A stretch of 64,000 bases of DNA from Cenococcum geophilum 1.58 (lineage: Eukaryota > Ascomycota > Dothideomycetes > Gloniales > Gloniaceae), in the NCBI GenBank assembly GCA_001692895.1, contig KV748235.1:806001-870000 (forward strand). Reading direction: 5' to 3'. Each line of letters begins with the position of its first letter. The stretch's first letter is position 1. Position numbers and translations under genes: made by a program. Shown piece by piece: positions 9,727-21,040 of this stretch. The notes under the pieces are model-generated. The model was not told the origin of the DNA. It made no database searches and saw only the letters and a list, made by a program, of their open reading frames with translations.

Positions 9727-12668
9727 AACAGATAGGATTCTAGAAGGAGGTAACTCCTACTAGGCTCTTAAAAAGATATTAGAGAGCAAAAGGATAAAAA
9801 TAAATTGCAAAAGGACAGGGATAGGGGTTAGGATTTCTTATAGTTTTTCTTGCTATTTTCTCATTCCCTAGTAGTTGTAGTATCTTAGTATTTTACTAGG
9901 AAACTATAAACTCCTAATTTAGGGGGTTTATAAACTACTAGGACATAGCTACTAGTATATATTAAGCTGCCTAGAAAGGATTTATGTATATAGAACTATA
10001 GCGCCATAGCCTAAGGCTGCATGCGCAGTATTGTACGTAGTATAATACAATGGATATAAAAAAAATAAAAATAAAAATAAAAATAAAACCTCTATTAAGT
10101 AAGCCGGCTAGGTATTAAAGGATAAGCCTTACAGCCGTTATATAGGTGGAGGTAGAATTATAAGTAAAACGGCTTACCGTTAATACCGCAAAGGCGATAT
10201 CTAGCCTTGTTTCTATTATAGGAAATATAACTAAACTAATTATACATTAGTATCTTCTAACGTTATCCTTACTAGTAGTTTCTTAATTGGCTATAAGCTT
10301 AATTAAGTGCTTTATAGGTACTAGTAAGGTATTAGCTTTTTGCAATTTAAAGCGTTTAAGAGCTTTAATAAGGTAGGCTTGCTGTAAGAGTATAATCTTC
10401 TTCTTTGTTTAATCTCTTGTAACTATTATACTTAAGTAAAAGCTTATTAGCCTAAGATCTATTATTTAGAAGGCTGCTTTAAGCTCTACTTTTGCCCAAT
10501 TAACTACCGCTATATCTTTATAGATAATTTTAGTATTGTTAATATAGGTAGAAATAATTAAACCTTTTTATCCTTTACTAGTGGCGAATATACTATAATC
10601 TGCGTGTAGATGGCAAAGTTTAAGCTTTTTTAGTAGAGACTTTAAGAGCGTCCTATACCAGATTTAAGGTAACTGTTTTAGTCTATAAAGGGCCTTCTTA
10701 AGGCGGCAGACTTTGCTAGCTTCTATATAACCTTTTAGTATAATAACTTAGAGTTTTTAGTCAATCGGTCTATAGAGAAAGGCAGTTTTAACATTTATCT
10801 GTTTAATTTTAAGATTATAGTAGGCAGCAATTGCGAATAGAGCTCTAAAAGCTATAGGTTTTACTACCGCGGTAAAGGTCTAGTTATAGTCAACACCGTA
10901 CTACTATAGATTTCCCTTAATAACCTATTTTGCCTTATAGCGGAGGACCTCGCTATTACGTCCCCTTTTAACTTTAAATACCTATTTACTAGTAAGAGGC
11001 TTATAAGGAGGCTTAAGGGAGGTAAAGTTAATAAGTTTCTACGTCTAGTTCTTAACTAGAGATTCTATTTCCTCTATTATTACTTTTATCTATTCTTTGC
11101 TATTTAGGCTATTAATTACTTAGTCGTAAGTATAAGGCTTATCTTTATTAATTAAGGTAGTGGATATATATGTTTTAAGATTAGGTAAGCCAGTATATTA
11201 AATATGGCCCGCTAGTAGAGCTATAGGATTAACCGCGTCGTGGTTGTTTAAGTAAGGATCTTAAGGTATAGATTATAAGGGAAAGGTAGATAGAAGGGCT
11301 ATTAGTTCGTCGCCTACTTTATTATCCCAGTTGCTTAGTAGCTTATTAATATTATCGGCCTATTAGTTAAGGCTTTAGTCTATATCTATAAGGCTTATAA
11401 GGAAGGCAGTAGGGTTACTTAGTAGGTTAATTCTTAACGTCTAGCGGCCTAATTAAGTAGTAGTAGTAGTAAGGTTTTTAGGTAGAAACTTAAGCCCGCG
11501 GGGTAAGCTATTACGGCCTTTCTTCTAATTAATTCTTTGTTGTCTTTTTCTTAATAGAGGCTTCGGCTAAGGAGTAGTAGTGTCTTTATCTTCCCTCCCT
11601 TGCTTATTAAACGAGTTAATAAGTTCTTCTATAAATATAGTAGTAGTTTTTAAACTAATATCACCTTTATAGATCTTGACGTCTTTAAGGCACTTAATCT
11701 TTTGTTTATCTGGTAGCTAAATATAATAAATTATTTTACTATTATAGCTAATTAAAACGCCCTTTTTTGCTCGTAGAGCGAACCTAGCTAATTTTAGGCG
11801 ATCTTCTTTAGCTATAAGGGAGTAGATAGTAGATCCTAGAGCCCGCAGGTAGTATACTAAGGGAGGTTTACCCTTAAGTTTTTTATAAGGTAATATACTA
11901 CTAAGAGCTCTTATAGGGCGTCTATTTTTAATATATATAGCTATAAAGAGTACGTTAGGCCACAGGAAGTGGTATATTGCCGGCAAGAATTATTAAGCGA
12001 GTAATTTCGGTGGAGGTTCGCTGTAAGCGCTCTGCTACTCCGTTTTCTTCCTAAGTATATAAGGCGGCAGGTTTAAATTCTATACCTAAATCGTCTATCT
12101 AGGTCGTTACTTTCTTGCTATAAAGCTCTGCTCTATAGCTAGTACAAATTCTAGCAATTTTAAGATTAAATTTAGTATAGATCTAGTTGTAGTACCTCTA
12201 TAGAGTACTAAGCCACTTATTCTTTATACGGATAGTATAAACTATAGTAAACATTATATAGTTGTCGGTAAAAGATATATAGTATCTTTCGCCTTTAAAG
12301 CTAATGGGGGTAATATATCCCACTAGATCCGTATAGATAAATTAAAATAGCCATATAACTCGTTCCTAAGGTATTTTATTATACTTTTTTCTGGCTTTAA
12401 ATTAAGCGTAGGGCTTATAGTGTTTATTGCTAATGTTATTAAACTTAATACCAAGTTTATTTAGGTAGCGTTTAAGGTCATTATAGTTAAGGTAGCTAAA
12501 TTAGTAATGCTAAATAGGTAGACTTTTGTCGTTTTTAATTATGTGGAGGACTAATTCTAACGGGTAGTTATACTATCGAATTGGGTAGAGTCGTTAAACT
12601 TTAGGCGCGTATCCCATTACCTCACTATTATATTTAAATTTGTAAGTCTTATTATTAAAAAAACACCT

Positions 12669-14536
12669 TTAATTAGAAGACTAGGCAATACACAAAGAGG
12701 TCTATCTCTATAAGCTCTACGACAGCTCTATATAGCTTGCGTTACTACTATAGCAGACTATAGAATATAATGCTAGTGGAAAAGCAAATATAGAGACTAC
12801 TTACTAGCTAGGTACCAATCTCTACAAAATGAGGCCCTAAAACTAGTTTTAGGAGCGTTTAGAGGATCTCCTACGCATGCTATGGAAATCAAGGCCTCTA
12901 TCCCTCCTCCTAGAATTAGATTTGAAAAGCTTTACAATAGCTATGCATTAAGAATCCTAAAATTTAAAGAAAACCACGCAATTAAGAAGGCCTATATAAA
13001 AGAGATTAATAAGGATAGGGAGGAACTAGTAACTAGTTCTAGTTCTAGTTCTAGCCCTAGAAACTCTACTATAAGACACCTTCTACAGCCAAAAACTTAA
13101 CTACTATCTCTAGCTTCTAGAGTCCAGCAACTAATTCAAAATTGGAAAATAGAGAGAATCTCTCTAGATTAGCAAAAACCGTGGTCTCCCCCTATTTCTA
13201 CATTCTTTTCTATCTCTAGGGGTAGTAAAGAAGAAGCTGTACAAAAACATTTAAGACTAGTAGAAAATCTATAAGAATCCCTAGAATGGGACCTAGTAGA
13301 TATATACTATATAGACGGCTCTAAAGATAGTAAATTAAGTATAGCGGCCGTATGTAAAATAGGGGAGAGAAATAGGATTAAATACGCAATAAATTGGAAT
13401 CTAGGGCCTTATATGGAAATTATGGACGTAGAACTTTATGCAGTCTATAGGGCCCTAGAATATCTAAAACAATAAAGACTAGAAGAGAAACAAGTTTATA
13501 TCTTTATAGATAGCCAAGCAGCTATTAAAAGATTACAGCTTAATTCTCTTACAGGGGGACAAGAACTAGTCTTTAAAATTACGCAAAGCTGCTCTTATCT
13601 AGCTAGTAAGAATATCTCTATTAACTTTTATTGGGTTCCTAGCCACCTAGAAATCTACGGAAACGAAATAGCAGATAAGCTAGCTAAAAAGGGCCTCTCT
13701 AGAAGAAAAATATAATCTTCTTATACATCCCTAGCCTATATAGGGAGAGCAGCAAGAGAAAAAATACTAGGATAGTGGAAAAGCAACTGGCAACAGAAAA
13801 AAAATAAAGGAAAATACTATACTAGGATCTCTAGAGGAAACTACTCTTTATCTCTTAAAGCCCCTAAGGATAAATATCTTAAAAGGTTACAATTAGCTTT
13901 CTACCAACTAAAACTAAGAAAAGGCTTCTTTAAATCCTTCTCTAAGACAATAGGGAAGGATAAAGAAGGTAGATGCTTTAAGGACTGTAGAGCTATACAG
14001 ACTCCTAAGCACCTATTGCTAAAATGCAGACTATATAGGGAAGAGAGAAAAGAAATGCAAAGATAACTAAGCTCTTCTCTCTCCCTAAAGAAGCTCTTTT
14101 GTACAGAGAAAGGAAGAAGGGCGCTTTTCCTATTCCTAAGTAAGACAAAAATAGCTACTAAAAAGTAGCTAATGGAAGCAGAAGCTTTAGAAGGAGGTAA
14201 CTCCTACTAAACTTCTAGTAAATAGACAGTAGTGAGCAAAAGGACAGAAATAAACTATAAAATGTACAGGGGCAGGCGTTAGGATTTGTTTACCGTTTCT
14301 TTTACCGTTTTTCTACTGTTTTAATACTACCTAATAGTTGTTATAACCTAGTATTTTACTAGGGAGCAGTAAACCTCTAGTCTAGAGGTTTATAAACTAC
14401 TAGGACATAGCTACTAGTATATATTAAGCTGTTTAGAAAGGATTTATATATATAGAACTATAGCGCCATAGCCCAGAGGCTACATGCGTAGTATTGTACG
14501 TAGTACAATACAATGGATATAAAAAAATAAAAAATA
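12669..14536 (+). mobile_element. LINE copy 3, 5'-truncated, ORF2 C-terminal half with RNase H
   Basis: The element lies between direct repeats of about 12 bp (AAAAAAACACCT, 12657-12668 and 14537-14548; the A-run makes the left edge slightly uncertain). An ORF2 remnant runs to the stop at 14208-14210. It contains a recognisable RNase H domain: YYIDGSKDSKLSIAAV near 13300, ELYAVYRALEYL near 13430, FIDSQAAIK near 13510 and VPSHLEIYGNEIADKLA near 13640-13690, so the D-E-D-D-type residues are largely visible. The 3' UTR and ATAAAA tail match the other LINE copies. 5' truncation is typical of incomplete target-primed reverse transcription. It interrupts the Copia integrase region. Confidence 0.88.
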
Positions 14537-16249
14537 AAAAAAACACCTATTTCCTTAAGTTGGCCTTTAGATAGAAGGTTTGCTAGTAAATATAGTACGT
14601 AAAAAATATTGTATATAGTAAGCGTGCTTTTATAGCTTCTATTAGGTAGTGCGGTTTATATAAAGACGGACCCTTTGCCTACTAAACAAGCCTTATAGGA
14701 ACTAACTGTCCCTAATAAGGTGTTATTATTAATGTAGTTAAAAAGAAGTTCGCGATCTTTATAGTAGTAGACGGTAGCGGCGGTATTAAGGATAAAGTTA
14801 TACCTACTTAGTTAAGCTTATACTACCGCTGCTATAAGCTCTTATTATAGATTTGCGTTAAGCTTAGCTTAACTAAAATATTTATTAAGCTAGACAGACG
14901 CTTAAGTCCTAGGCCTCTTCCTTACGCGGATCTTATTACTAATTTCCTTTAGAGTATTATCTGGCTTCCTCTCCTAATAGTCTTCTTTGTAGTACGTAGT
15001 TCTGTTAAATCTTATATGGTTAGGGTGCTTATATATCCTAACTAGTGCTATTTTTCTCTTTATAGACCCTCTGTTATTTAATTATACTACTAATATAGAA
15101 ACTTCTTAATTAAGTTCCTTGCCTAAAGCTCGCGGGTTAGTATTTTCCTATATCTAATTTATTCGTTTTATTATTTTAAACTAAGCGTATTTAGTAAAGT
15201 TAACCCTATATAGAAGGGCCGCTTAGGTAAAGAGTTTATAGTTAATAGGTTGGTTTATTTTAATAAGATAATTAAGGTTTAATATAATATAGGAGATAAA
15301 CTCCTTTATGTTCTTAAAGTCCTATATATATTTAGTAAAGAGGGTAGCTATAATATTAGTAATAGCTACCGGATTAAGATCCTTAAAACGTTCTTTTAAG
15401 GCCTTTTATTTTTTAAGCGCCCGTCTAGCGTTTAATATAAATAGCTTATAGATATTACTAACGCTCTAGTTAATAAAACCGGCTATATAGGCTAGCTGTT
15501 TCTCGTATTTCTCCTATTCCTTTACTAGCTTAGCTGGTTTAATTTTTAGCTATTTACTAGTAAAGCCCAAGTCCGCCTATTTCTCTTTAATTGACTTAAG
15601 TGTAGAAAGAGGCCGTGGTGGATTATTAAGGACCTACTTAATATTCTTAGATTGGAGGTAGTTTTATATATTAATACTAAACATTAGCTAGTCTTTTTAT
15701 TTAACAAGCCTTCGAACAAAGGCTTAGGCGGTATATTTATTGCTTATATTAGTGGGGCTTTAATTATAGAAAGTTTATAGTAGGCAGTCTATAGGCCTTG
15801 TTAGAAATAACGTTATTAAATTAGTTTCCTTTATAGGGAGTATAGGTTTTTTAACTTAATATATTCCTTAGCCGGTATAGGTAGTTCTAATAAGCTTTTT
15901 TTAATCCCCTACTAATGCGGATATTATAAAGCTTTATTCTTAAAACTCTATCGTTCTATAATAACGATAGTAAGGTTATTTACTAAATAAGAGGTCCTCC
16001 TAAGCCTTTAGTGCCGCTATTTAGTTATAGACTATATTAGGCTCGTCCTTAGTAGGATTCTTTTGTGCATTCGGCATAGAGTCCGCCAGCAGCTACGTAG
16101 CTGCTTATTATAGGTTTTTGGCGTTATAAGTTAGTAAACATTTACTAACTTCTATTAACGCCCGTGTGGTAATATTACAATAGTAATTATTATAACAATA
16201 ATAAAGGAATTAGATTTAGCTCATCAGGCGCGAACCTAGGCTTATAACC

Positions 16250-16430
16250 TGTTAAATTAAGGTTATATAGCTAAAAACTCTGTATATTGCTTATTTTCTA
16301 TATAGGTGGTTAAAGAGATTTTAAGGAACTTTAACCGCCGGTTAAAGTTGTCTAATTGGTCTAATTCCTGCCAAGAGCTTTCTCCTACAAGTCTCATTAC
16401 GTGATATTGTTGCGGGCTTGTTTTCTAACA
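16250..16430 (-). repeat. 5' LTR of the nested Copia element
   Basis: 181 bp matching 6484-6664, with the TSD AAAAC directly to its right (16431-16435). In element orientation the primer binding region would begin just left of 16250, reading GGTTATAAGCCTAGG; I could not assign it to a specific tRNA. Confidence 0.95.
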
Positions 16431-16435
16431 AAAAC

Positions 16436-16950
16436 CTCTTAACTAGAGTAGGATTATTGCCAGTAATAACGCGCTCTAAGGAGATTAATCGCATATAGCA
16501 AGTATAAAGCTCCTCCTGCCGTTTTAAGAAGCCGTATATCTATTTTATACTAAGTAGTATAACTTGGGTATAAGGAAGGTTAGAGGTTTCGCACTAGAGA
16601 ATAAGTGTCGCAATCGTCCAAACTATGTAGTATTGACATAGAAACCCGGCTTTAGCAAGATAAATATAATATTAAACAATAGCTGCCTCGCCAGCTGGAG
16701 TAATACAATATTAGTTGATGTAGGCAACTTAGGAAGACTGTGTTTTACCTTAAAGCCGCTAGTGAAAAGTAACTGGACTAACCTTATAGGCTTTCGTATA
16801 AGCTTTAGGGCTTTTATAAAGACTTGCTGTTTACTAGGCTATTAAAGCTGCTTATAAACGATCTTCTGCGTCTAGAGTACGCGGCTAATAAGGCATGGCT
16901 TTAGTAATATAGAGTTCTATATAAAGAAGTAAGGGGAAAAGTCAATATAT
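16436..16950 (-). pseudogene. Fot1/pogo transposase remnant, N-terminal DNA-binding part
   Basis: On the minus strand the frame gives LAKAGFLCQYYIVWTIATLI and then FLKRQEELYTC and ISLERVITGNNPTLVKRF. These fit the helix-turn-helix (CENPB-type) region and the following linker of Fot1 proteins (usual forms RGFPPR..., RFIKRRPEL..., and an FF-motif before the catalytic domain). After removal of the Copia insertion and one copy of AAAAC the frame continues into the catalytic part at 6478. Heavily stop-ridden. Confidence 0.75.
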
Positions 16951-17064
16951 TAATATTTAAAGCGGTAGTATATTTATTTAGGCAATAAACTAGCCTAAAT
17001 TAGAAGGCGGTAATGTAGAACGGTTATAACTAGGGTCACCTTTATAACCCTATTATATACGTTA

Positions 17065-17110
17065 AAGCCTCTATATATAGAGCTTCGTATAGAGCTTTAT
17101 ATAGAGCCTT
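17065..17110. repeat. Satellite-related sequence flanking the Fot1/pogo insertion, right side
   Basis: Degenerate units TAGAGCTTCGTA and TAGAGCTTTATA continue the 12-bp repeat seen at 4590-4636 in the same orientation. They carry C-to-T changes relative to it. Confidence 0.65.
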
Positions 17111-17119
17111 ACTAGAAAG

Positions 17120-17400
17120 AATAAAGATCTACCCTATATAATATATTATAATACTAAAGCTAATATACGGAGATGTAAAGCTATTAGTTTATAAGGTAGA
17201 TATATATAGAGGATAAGAAGAAGACAAATAGGAAGTTTAAAAGGTTATTAGTTATAAGAACATTAATAACAAAATATAGTATAAAGTAAAGTAGATAGGC
17301 TATAATAAGACTACCTAGGAACTATTAAATAACTTAAAAAACGCTATAGGAAAGGTAATAGAGTACTAGAAGAAATTAAGTTAGGAAGTATTAATTGTTA
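17120..17400 (+). pseudogene. Gypsy pol C-terminal end with chromodomain
   Basis: The plus strand gives EV*KVISYKNINNKI, Y-KVK-IGYNKTT-ELLNNL and KNAIGKVIEYQKKL once obvious stop positions are allowed. This is the chromodomain pattern (WEVE-I...YLVKWKGY...TWEP-NL) found at the C-terminus of chromovirus-type Gypsy integrases. Only this end is present; the sequence is interrupted on its left by the satellite and Fot1/pogo element. No LTR could be assigned to it. Confidence 0.7.
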
Positions 17401-18184
17401 GCGACTTAGTTAATCGAGGTACGAGCACGGTATGAGGGACGCGTAAGCCTATACGAATGGTAGTCTATAAACAAGGATCTAAAGCTAGAAAAAGGAAAGG
17501 AGATGGAAGGTAGCGCCGCTCGACGTTATATACAATCCTCTAGTTACGTAATAGCAATTGTCTAAAACTGTCTAAAACTGTCTGCGATTGTCCGCCACAA
17601 TCTACCAATATCTACTAGCTACAATCTACTAGTTTCCACTAGTTTCCACTAGCGCTGTAATATTAATAAGGAAGAATCGCTAAAGAATAAGTTACCTAAG
17701 AGGAGCATCTACTAAGGTACTTAGAGTTATTTCTTTTTCTATTAAACCAGAACCCCTTTTAGCCTCCTTTTACTTAAGTTTAAGAAGACCCTACTTAATA
17801 AGACGTAGCTTCTTTAAATAAACTTTCTTATAAACCTTCGTAAGACGGCTTAACTAAGCGTAAATATCTAGTTGCGCCTTTAGGGAATAAGGCGCTTTAT
17901 TAAAATAACGTTAAACCTTATCTAAGACCTTAGCTAGCTTACCCTTTAACCTTTTAGCCGCTACTAATATATAAGACCCTAAGGCATATTAGATAAGGTA
18001 CTAGACGCCTATAAAGAAGAACAAGATATATATACTTAGCGTTAAAAACGGACTAAACGTTATCCCTTAACCCGTTGAAATTGGTCCTCGTGTTATTGAT
18101 AAGCGTGTACCAATCGGATTAGCTGAATTTAATGCCCGTGTAGTCCTGATTCCGTTGTTCGCGCATAGACCATCTCCTCTAAGG
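17401..18184. other. RIP-degraded stretch, unrecognised coding-like remnant
   Basis: The first 240 bases hold short degenerate repeats (GTCTAAAACT and TCTACTAGTTTCCAC, two to three copies each). From about 17690 to 18060 the minus strand reads like a decayed protein, for example YFNKAPYSLKAQLDIYA and SRLTKVYKKVYLKKLR, lysine-rich and without a family I recognise. Sequence after 18080 is closer to normal base composition. Confidence 0.4.
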
Positions 18185-18195
18185 ACCTCGGCGGG

Positions 18196-20249
18196 TTTTT
18201 TTATTATCCATTGTATTATACTACGTACAATACTACGCATGCAGCCTCTAGGCTATGGCGCTATAGTTCTATATATATAAATCCTTTCTAGGCAGCTTAA
18301 TATATACTAGTAGCTATATCTTAGTAGTTTATAAGCTCCTAAGCTAGGAGTTTATAGTTCCTTAGTAAAATACTAAGTTACTATAACTATTAGGGAATGA
18401 GAAAACAGTAGGAAAAACTACGAAATCCTAACACCTATCCCTATCCTTTTGCAATTTATTTCTATTCCTTTGCTCTCTAATATTATTTTACTAAAAGCCT
18501 AATAGGCTTCTAGGATTGTATTTGTTTTTATTCTTCCATAGAATCTTCTTCGCGTATTAGTTTAGCTGCTTTAAGAGTCTCGCAGTCTTTACTATTAGTA
18601 AAGTGTTTTTCTTTACAATTAATATAAAGAGGGGTAGTGTGCTTACAAGGCTTGCCTATTACTATATAGGTAGGGCAGCAGTGGTCTTTAGATAAGTATG
18701 CAGCCGCATAAAATCTATAGGCCTTAGTAGAGCATCTATCTCCTATATAGCCAAATTTTTAATAGCTAGTGCACTGCGTAGTAAGAGAGACTTTAAGGTA
18801 TTTTATTACCTTAGTAGCTGTACCTGTAATTAATATCTCTTTTTACTTAAGGATTTCTTATCTTTTTTTCTCGTTCTCTATAGTAAAAACTATAGAGCTA
18901 AATCTAGTCTATAGATTGTGTCTTTTTACACTAAATAAGATCTATTTAGGTAGTCCTTATATCCTTATAGGATTAAAAGTCTTAATTTCTTCTTTTAGAA
19001 GCTTAGAGCCTCCTTCTTCTAGGAACGGTATAGTAGGAACCCCGTAGGCTATAATTTAAACCTATAGTTCTAGTTTTTATTCTCTTTAGAAGGTAAACCA
19101 ATTATGCTAGATATCCTTATATTTAACTAGGAAATCTATATTATACTCTTCTATAGTTATAAGGAGAATATTTTGTTTTCCTTTAGTTTTAGCTATAGAC
19201 GCTAGTACTGGCTTTTCTACTTGCAGTTTTAATACAAATAGTTAATTAACTTTATTTTATATAGAGAAGGTATCTAAAATTTAGTCCTTTTCGTCTATAA
19301 TTAAGACTAGTTTCCCTCCTTATAGCTGCTTTTTCTTACTTCTAGTAGAAGTAGAAGGGGTAGGAGACGGTAGTGATAAGGGTAGAGGGGACAAAGTAGG
19401 GAGGTCCTTCTTTAGCCTCTCTGCGTAGGTTTCTTTAGTAGGGGCTACCTCCTTATAGAGAGCTTTTACTTCTTTAACCAGTCCTTTTAAGATATCCTTT
19501 CTTCTTCCTTTATAAAGAGGTTTTCTCCTATTAGGATACTTTCTGTATAGTCTATTAGACGTCTAACTTATTTTCTTTTTCTTTATCTTATATCCCTTTA
19601 TAGGCCTCGATTAGGTTCTCTAAAGCTTTATTTAAATATTATTCTAGAGAAAGGGACGTACTAGCCGTAGTAGGCGTTAGTTTTATTGTCTTTTTTTATA
19701 GGTTTTTGGTTTTTGTTTTTAGGAGAAGACTAAGGATATCCTCTTTTTCCACCTATCCTAAATAGGCTAGGAGAAGGAGAAGGGGGAGAAAAAGTGGATA
19801 TAGACTCTTCATCACTTATTTCTATAGGAGGTTTTTTTTTAGACTTATAAGTCTTTGGCATTTTGTATCTTATAGGGGGGTTTCCTAGTTTTTACTATTC
19901 TTATACCCTTTCTCCTTACTAATCCTACTAGAAGATTTCTGGGGAGATTAGGCTAAAAGGTAGTAGAAAAACTAGCTCCTATTTTATATTTTTAGTATTA
20001 GTGGTAGTAGCAGTAGTTTTAGTGTTCCTATTCGTGCCTCGCTTATAAGCTAGGGCCACCCTTAGAGAAATTTTTTCTATTAGGAAAAGGGGGTAAAACG
20101 ATAAATAAATCCACCTCTAGCTCGCTAGGCAGTAGGAATTAGGTCTTGAAAGTTGGAAAATCGATTGTTTTTAATAGTAAGATGGGTATGCGTAAGTTTT
20201 GGAGTGTGGCGCTACCTTTTGGTAAGGTTGCATGTGCGGTGAAGGTTTT
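18196..20249 (-). mobile_element. LINE copy 2, ORF1-only, full length
   Basis: Flanked by a perfect 11-bp target duplication ACCTCGGCGGG (18185-18195 and 20250-20260). On the minus strand it has a 5' UTR, an ORF1 remnant (complement of 18528-19861), a 3' UTR and an A-rich tail. The ORF1-to-3'-UTR junction is the same as in copy 1: the ORF1 stop after DSMEE is followed directly by the 3' UTR, with no ORF2. At 2054 bp it is close to copy 1 once the solo LTR is removed (about 2170 bp). Confidence 0.9.
18528..19861 (-). pseudogene. LINE ORF1 remnant of copy 2
   Basis: Starts at the ATG complementary to 19859-19861 and begins MPKTYKSKKKPP followed by IEISDE. The C-terminal part carries degraded CCHC and CxxC zinc-knuckle positions (about 18620-18790), and the frame ends at the complement of 18528-18530. 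Stops and at least one frameshift are present. The 18769-19047 plus-strand open frame is a shadow of this gene. Confidence 0.75.
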
Positions 20250-20260
20250 ACCTCGGCGGG

Positions 20261-20421
20261 TTAAGGGATAGGATAATTAAATATTTGCTTGCGTATACTT
20301 AGCGTATAAAGAAGGTTGGCAACCAAATGGAGCCGTAATTGCGATATATACTAACTTCTTCTCTATATAATAAAAGTAGGACGGTATAAGTTTACCTAGT
20401 AAAAGAATAAATAATACTAGC
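20261..20421. other. Spacer without recognised features
   Basis: AT-rich sequence between two LINE 5' ends. No ORF, repeat or element boundary could be supported. Confidence 0.5.
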
Positions 20422-20625
20422 TGGTTATACCACCCCTTAGAAGAATTTTCTCTTCAGATAAAGGGGGTAAAAAGGTAGCTGAATCCACCTCTAGCTCGAT
20501 AGATAGTAGGAATTGGGTCTTAAGAGTTAGAAAATCGATTGTTTTTGATGGTAAGATAGGTATGCGTAAGTTTGGAAGTGCGGCGCCACCTTTTGGTAAG
20601 GTTGCATGTGTGGTGAAACTTTGAT
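20422..20625 (-). mobile_element. Fragment of a LINE 5' end
   Basis: This 200-bp block is closely similar, in the same orientation, to the 5' UTR of LINE copy 2 (about 20050-20245), including ATCGATTGTTTTTGATGG and TTTTGGTAAGGTTGCATGTG. Its right half has much less RIP decay than copy 2. It is the last repeat before the gene island. Short open frames here (for example complement 20527-20712) are spurious. Confidence 0.75.
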
Positions 20626-20708
20626 ATTTTGGTTTGTGTGGTTGCTTAAGTTAAATGTGGCGTTCTGTATGGCTAAAAGTGTGGTACCGCCGACCTTTCT
20701 CCGGGGTT

Positions 20709-20765
20709 CCATCGGTGACCACGCTCAGCTTTCGGCGACCCCCATCGGTGACCACGTTCAACTTT
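20709..20765. repeat. 24-bp direct repeat, 33-bp spacing, upstream of the CorA-like gene
   Basis: Two copies of CCATCGGTGACCACGYTCA start at 20709 and 20742 and differ only by two transitions over 24 bp. They lie about 280-330 bp before the start codon of the next gene. A role as an upstream regulatory repeat is possible but not shown. Confidence 0.6.
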
Positions 20766-21040
20766 TCCGTGCTGCACGCCGGCCGAAGCTTCTACCGATA
20801 TTTCGGTGATGACTGTAGTTCACAACCTCAAACGACGACACCACTTTGAAAACACTTTTCTTTTCCTGCTATATTCCGTTTTATATCCCTACCTGGCTTG
20901 CCTTACTTGTGTTTTTGCATTCCCATTCGATAAGCCGAAGCTAAACGAGTGCCCTAAGGAGCAATTGTTTGGGCGCTGCCTCCTGTTCCTTGGACATATC
21001 TTTCTCTCTACCCCTACAAACATACCGAGTGTATACCAGG

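Larger units (their letters stand above)
7644..10088 (+). mobile_element. LINE copy 1 (Tad1/I-like), ORF1-only, containing a solo LTR
   Basis: Flanked by an 8-bp direct repeat CCTCTATT (7636-7643 and 10089-10096) and ending in repeated ATAAAA units. It has a 5' UTR, an ORF1 remnant (8021-9726), and then immediately a 3' UTR that matches the LINE copy at 12669-14536. No reverse transcriptase or RNase H region is present between ORF1 and the 3' UTR. The last codons of ORF2 (LEGGNSY and stop) survive just after the ORF1 stop, which marks a deletion junction. It lies in the Copia RT/RNase H region. Confidence 0.85.
6970..16240 (-). pseudogene. Copia gag-pol polyprotein remnant, in three segments
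   Basis: In element order the segments are 14549-16240 (gag side), 10097-12656 (integrase and RT) and 6970-7643 (RNase H end). Minus-strand positions 11717-11986 give a textbook Copia integrase C-terminal part, with LPYKKLKGKPP, LRALGSTIY and RAKKGVLISYNSK. Around 7160-7240 the frame reads ANGLTKPLTGP, the usual ADGLTKPL end of Copia RNase H. Near 15000 a Cys/His cluster-like KHPNHIRFN may be the degraded gag zinc knuckle; this is weaker. Stops at Gln/Trp positions and frameshifts make it inactive. Confidence 0.85.
6484..16430 (-). mobile_element. Complete Ty1/Copia LTR retrotransposon with two nested LINEs
   Basis: Two 181-bp LTRs (6484-6664 and 16250-16430) both start TGTTAAATTAAGG and end TAACA. 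The element is flanked by the 5-bp target duplication AAAAC (6479-6483 and 16431-16435), so both ends are certain. The internal region encodes a Copia polyprotein on the minus strand, broken by LINE insertions at 7644-10088 and 12669-14536. Subtracting these gives about 5.6 kb, normal for Copia. The insertion site is inside the Fot1/pogo transposase, whose sequence joins across the duplication. Confidence 0.95.
4639..17062 (-). mobile_element. Fot1/pogo-type DNA transposon, split by a Copia element
   Basis: The ends are inverted repeats of about 42 bp reading ACGTATATAATRGGGTTATA and continuing into a shared AAAGGT-ACCCTAGTTATAACC segment. They are flanked by TA on each side (4637-4638, 17063-17064). 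Without the 9.95-kb Copia insertion and its 5-bp duplication the element is about 2.5 kb, normal for this family. It encodes a DDE_1 transposase on the minus strand in two separated pieces (16436-16950 and 4880-6478). All coding parts are RIP-degraded, so it cannot be active. Confidence 0.85.
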
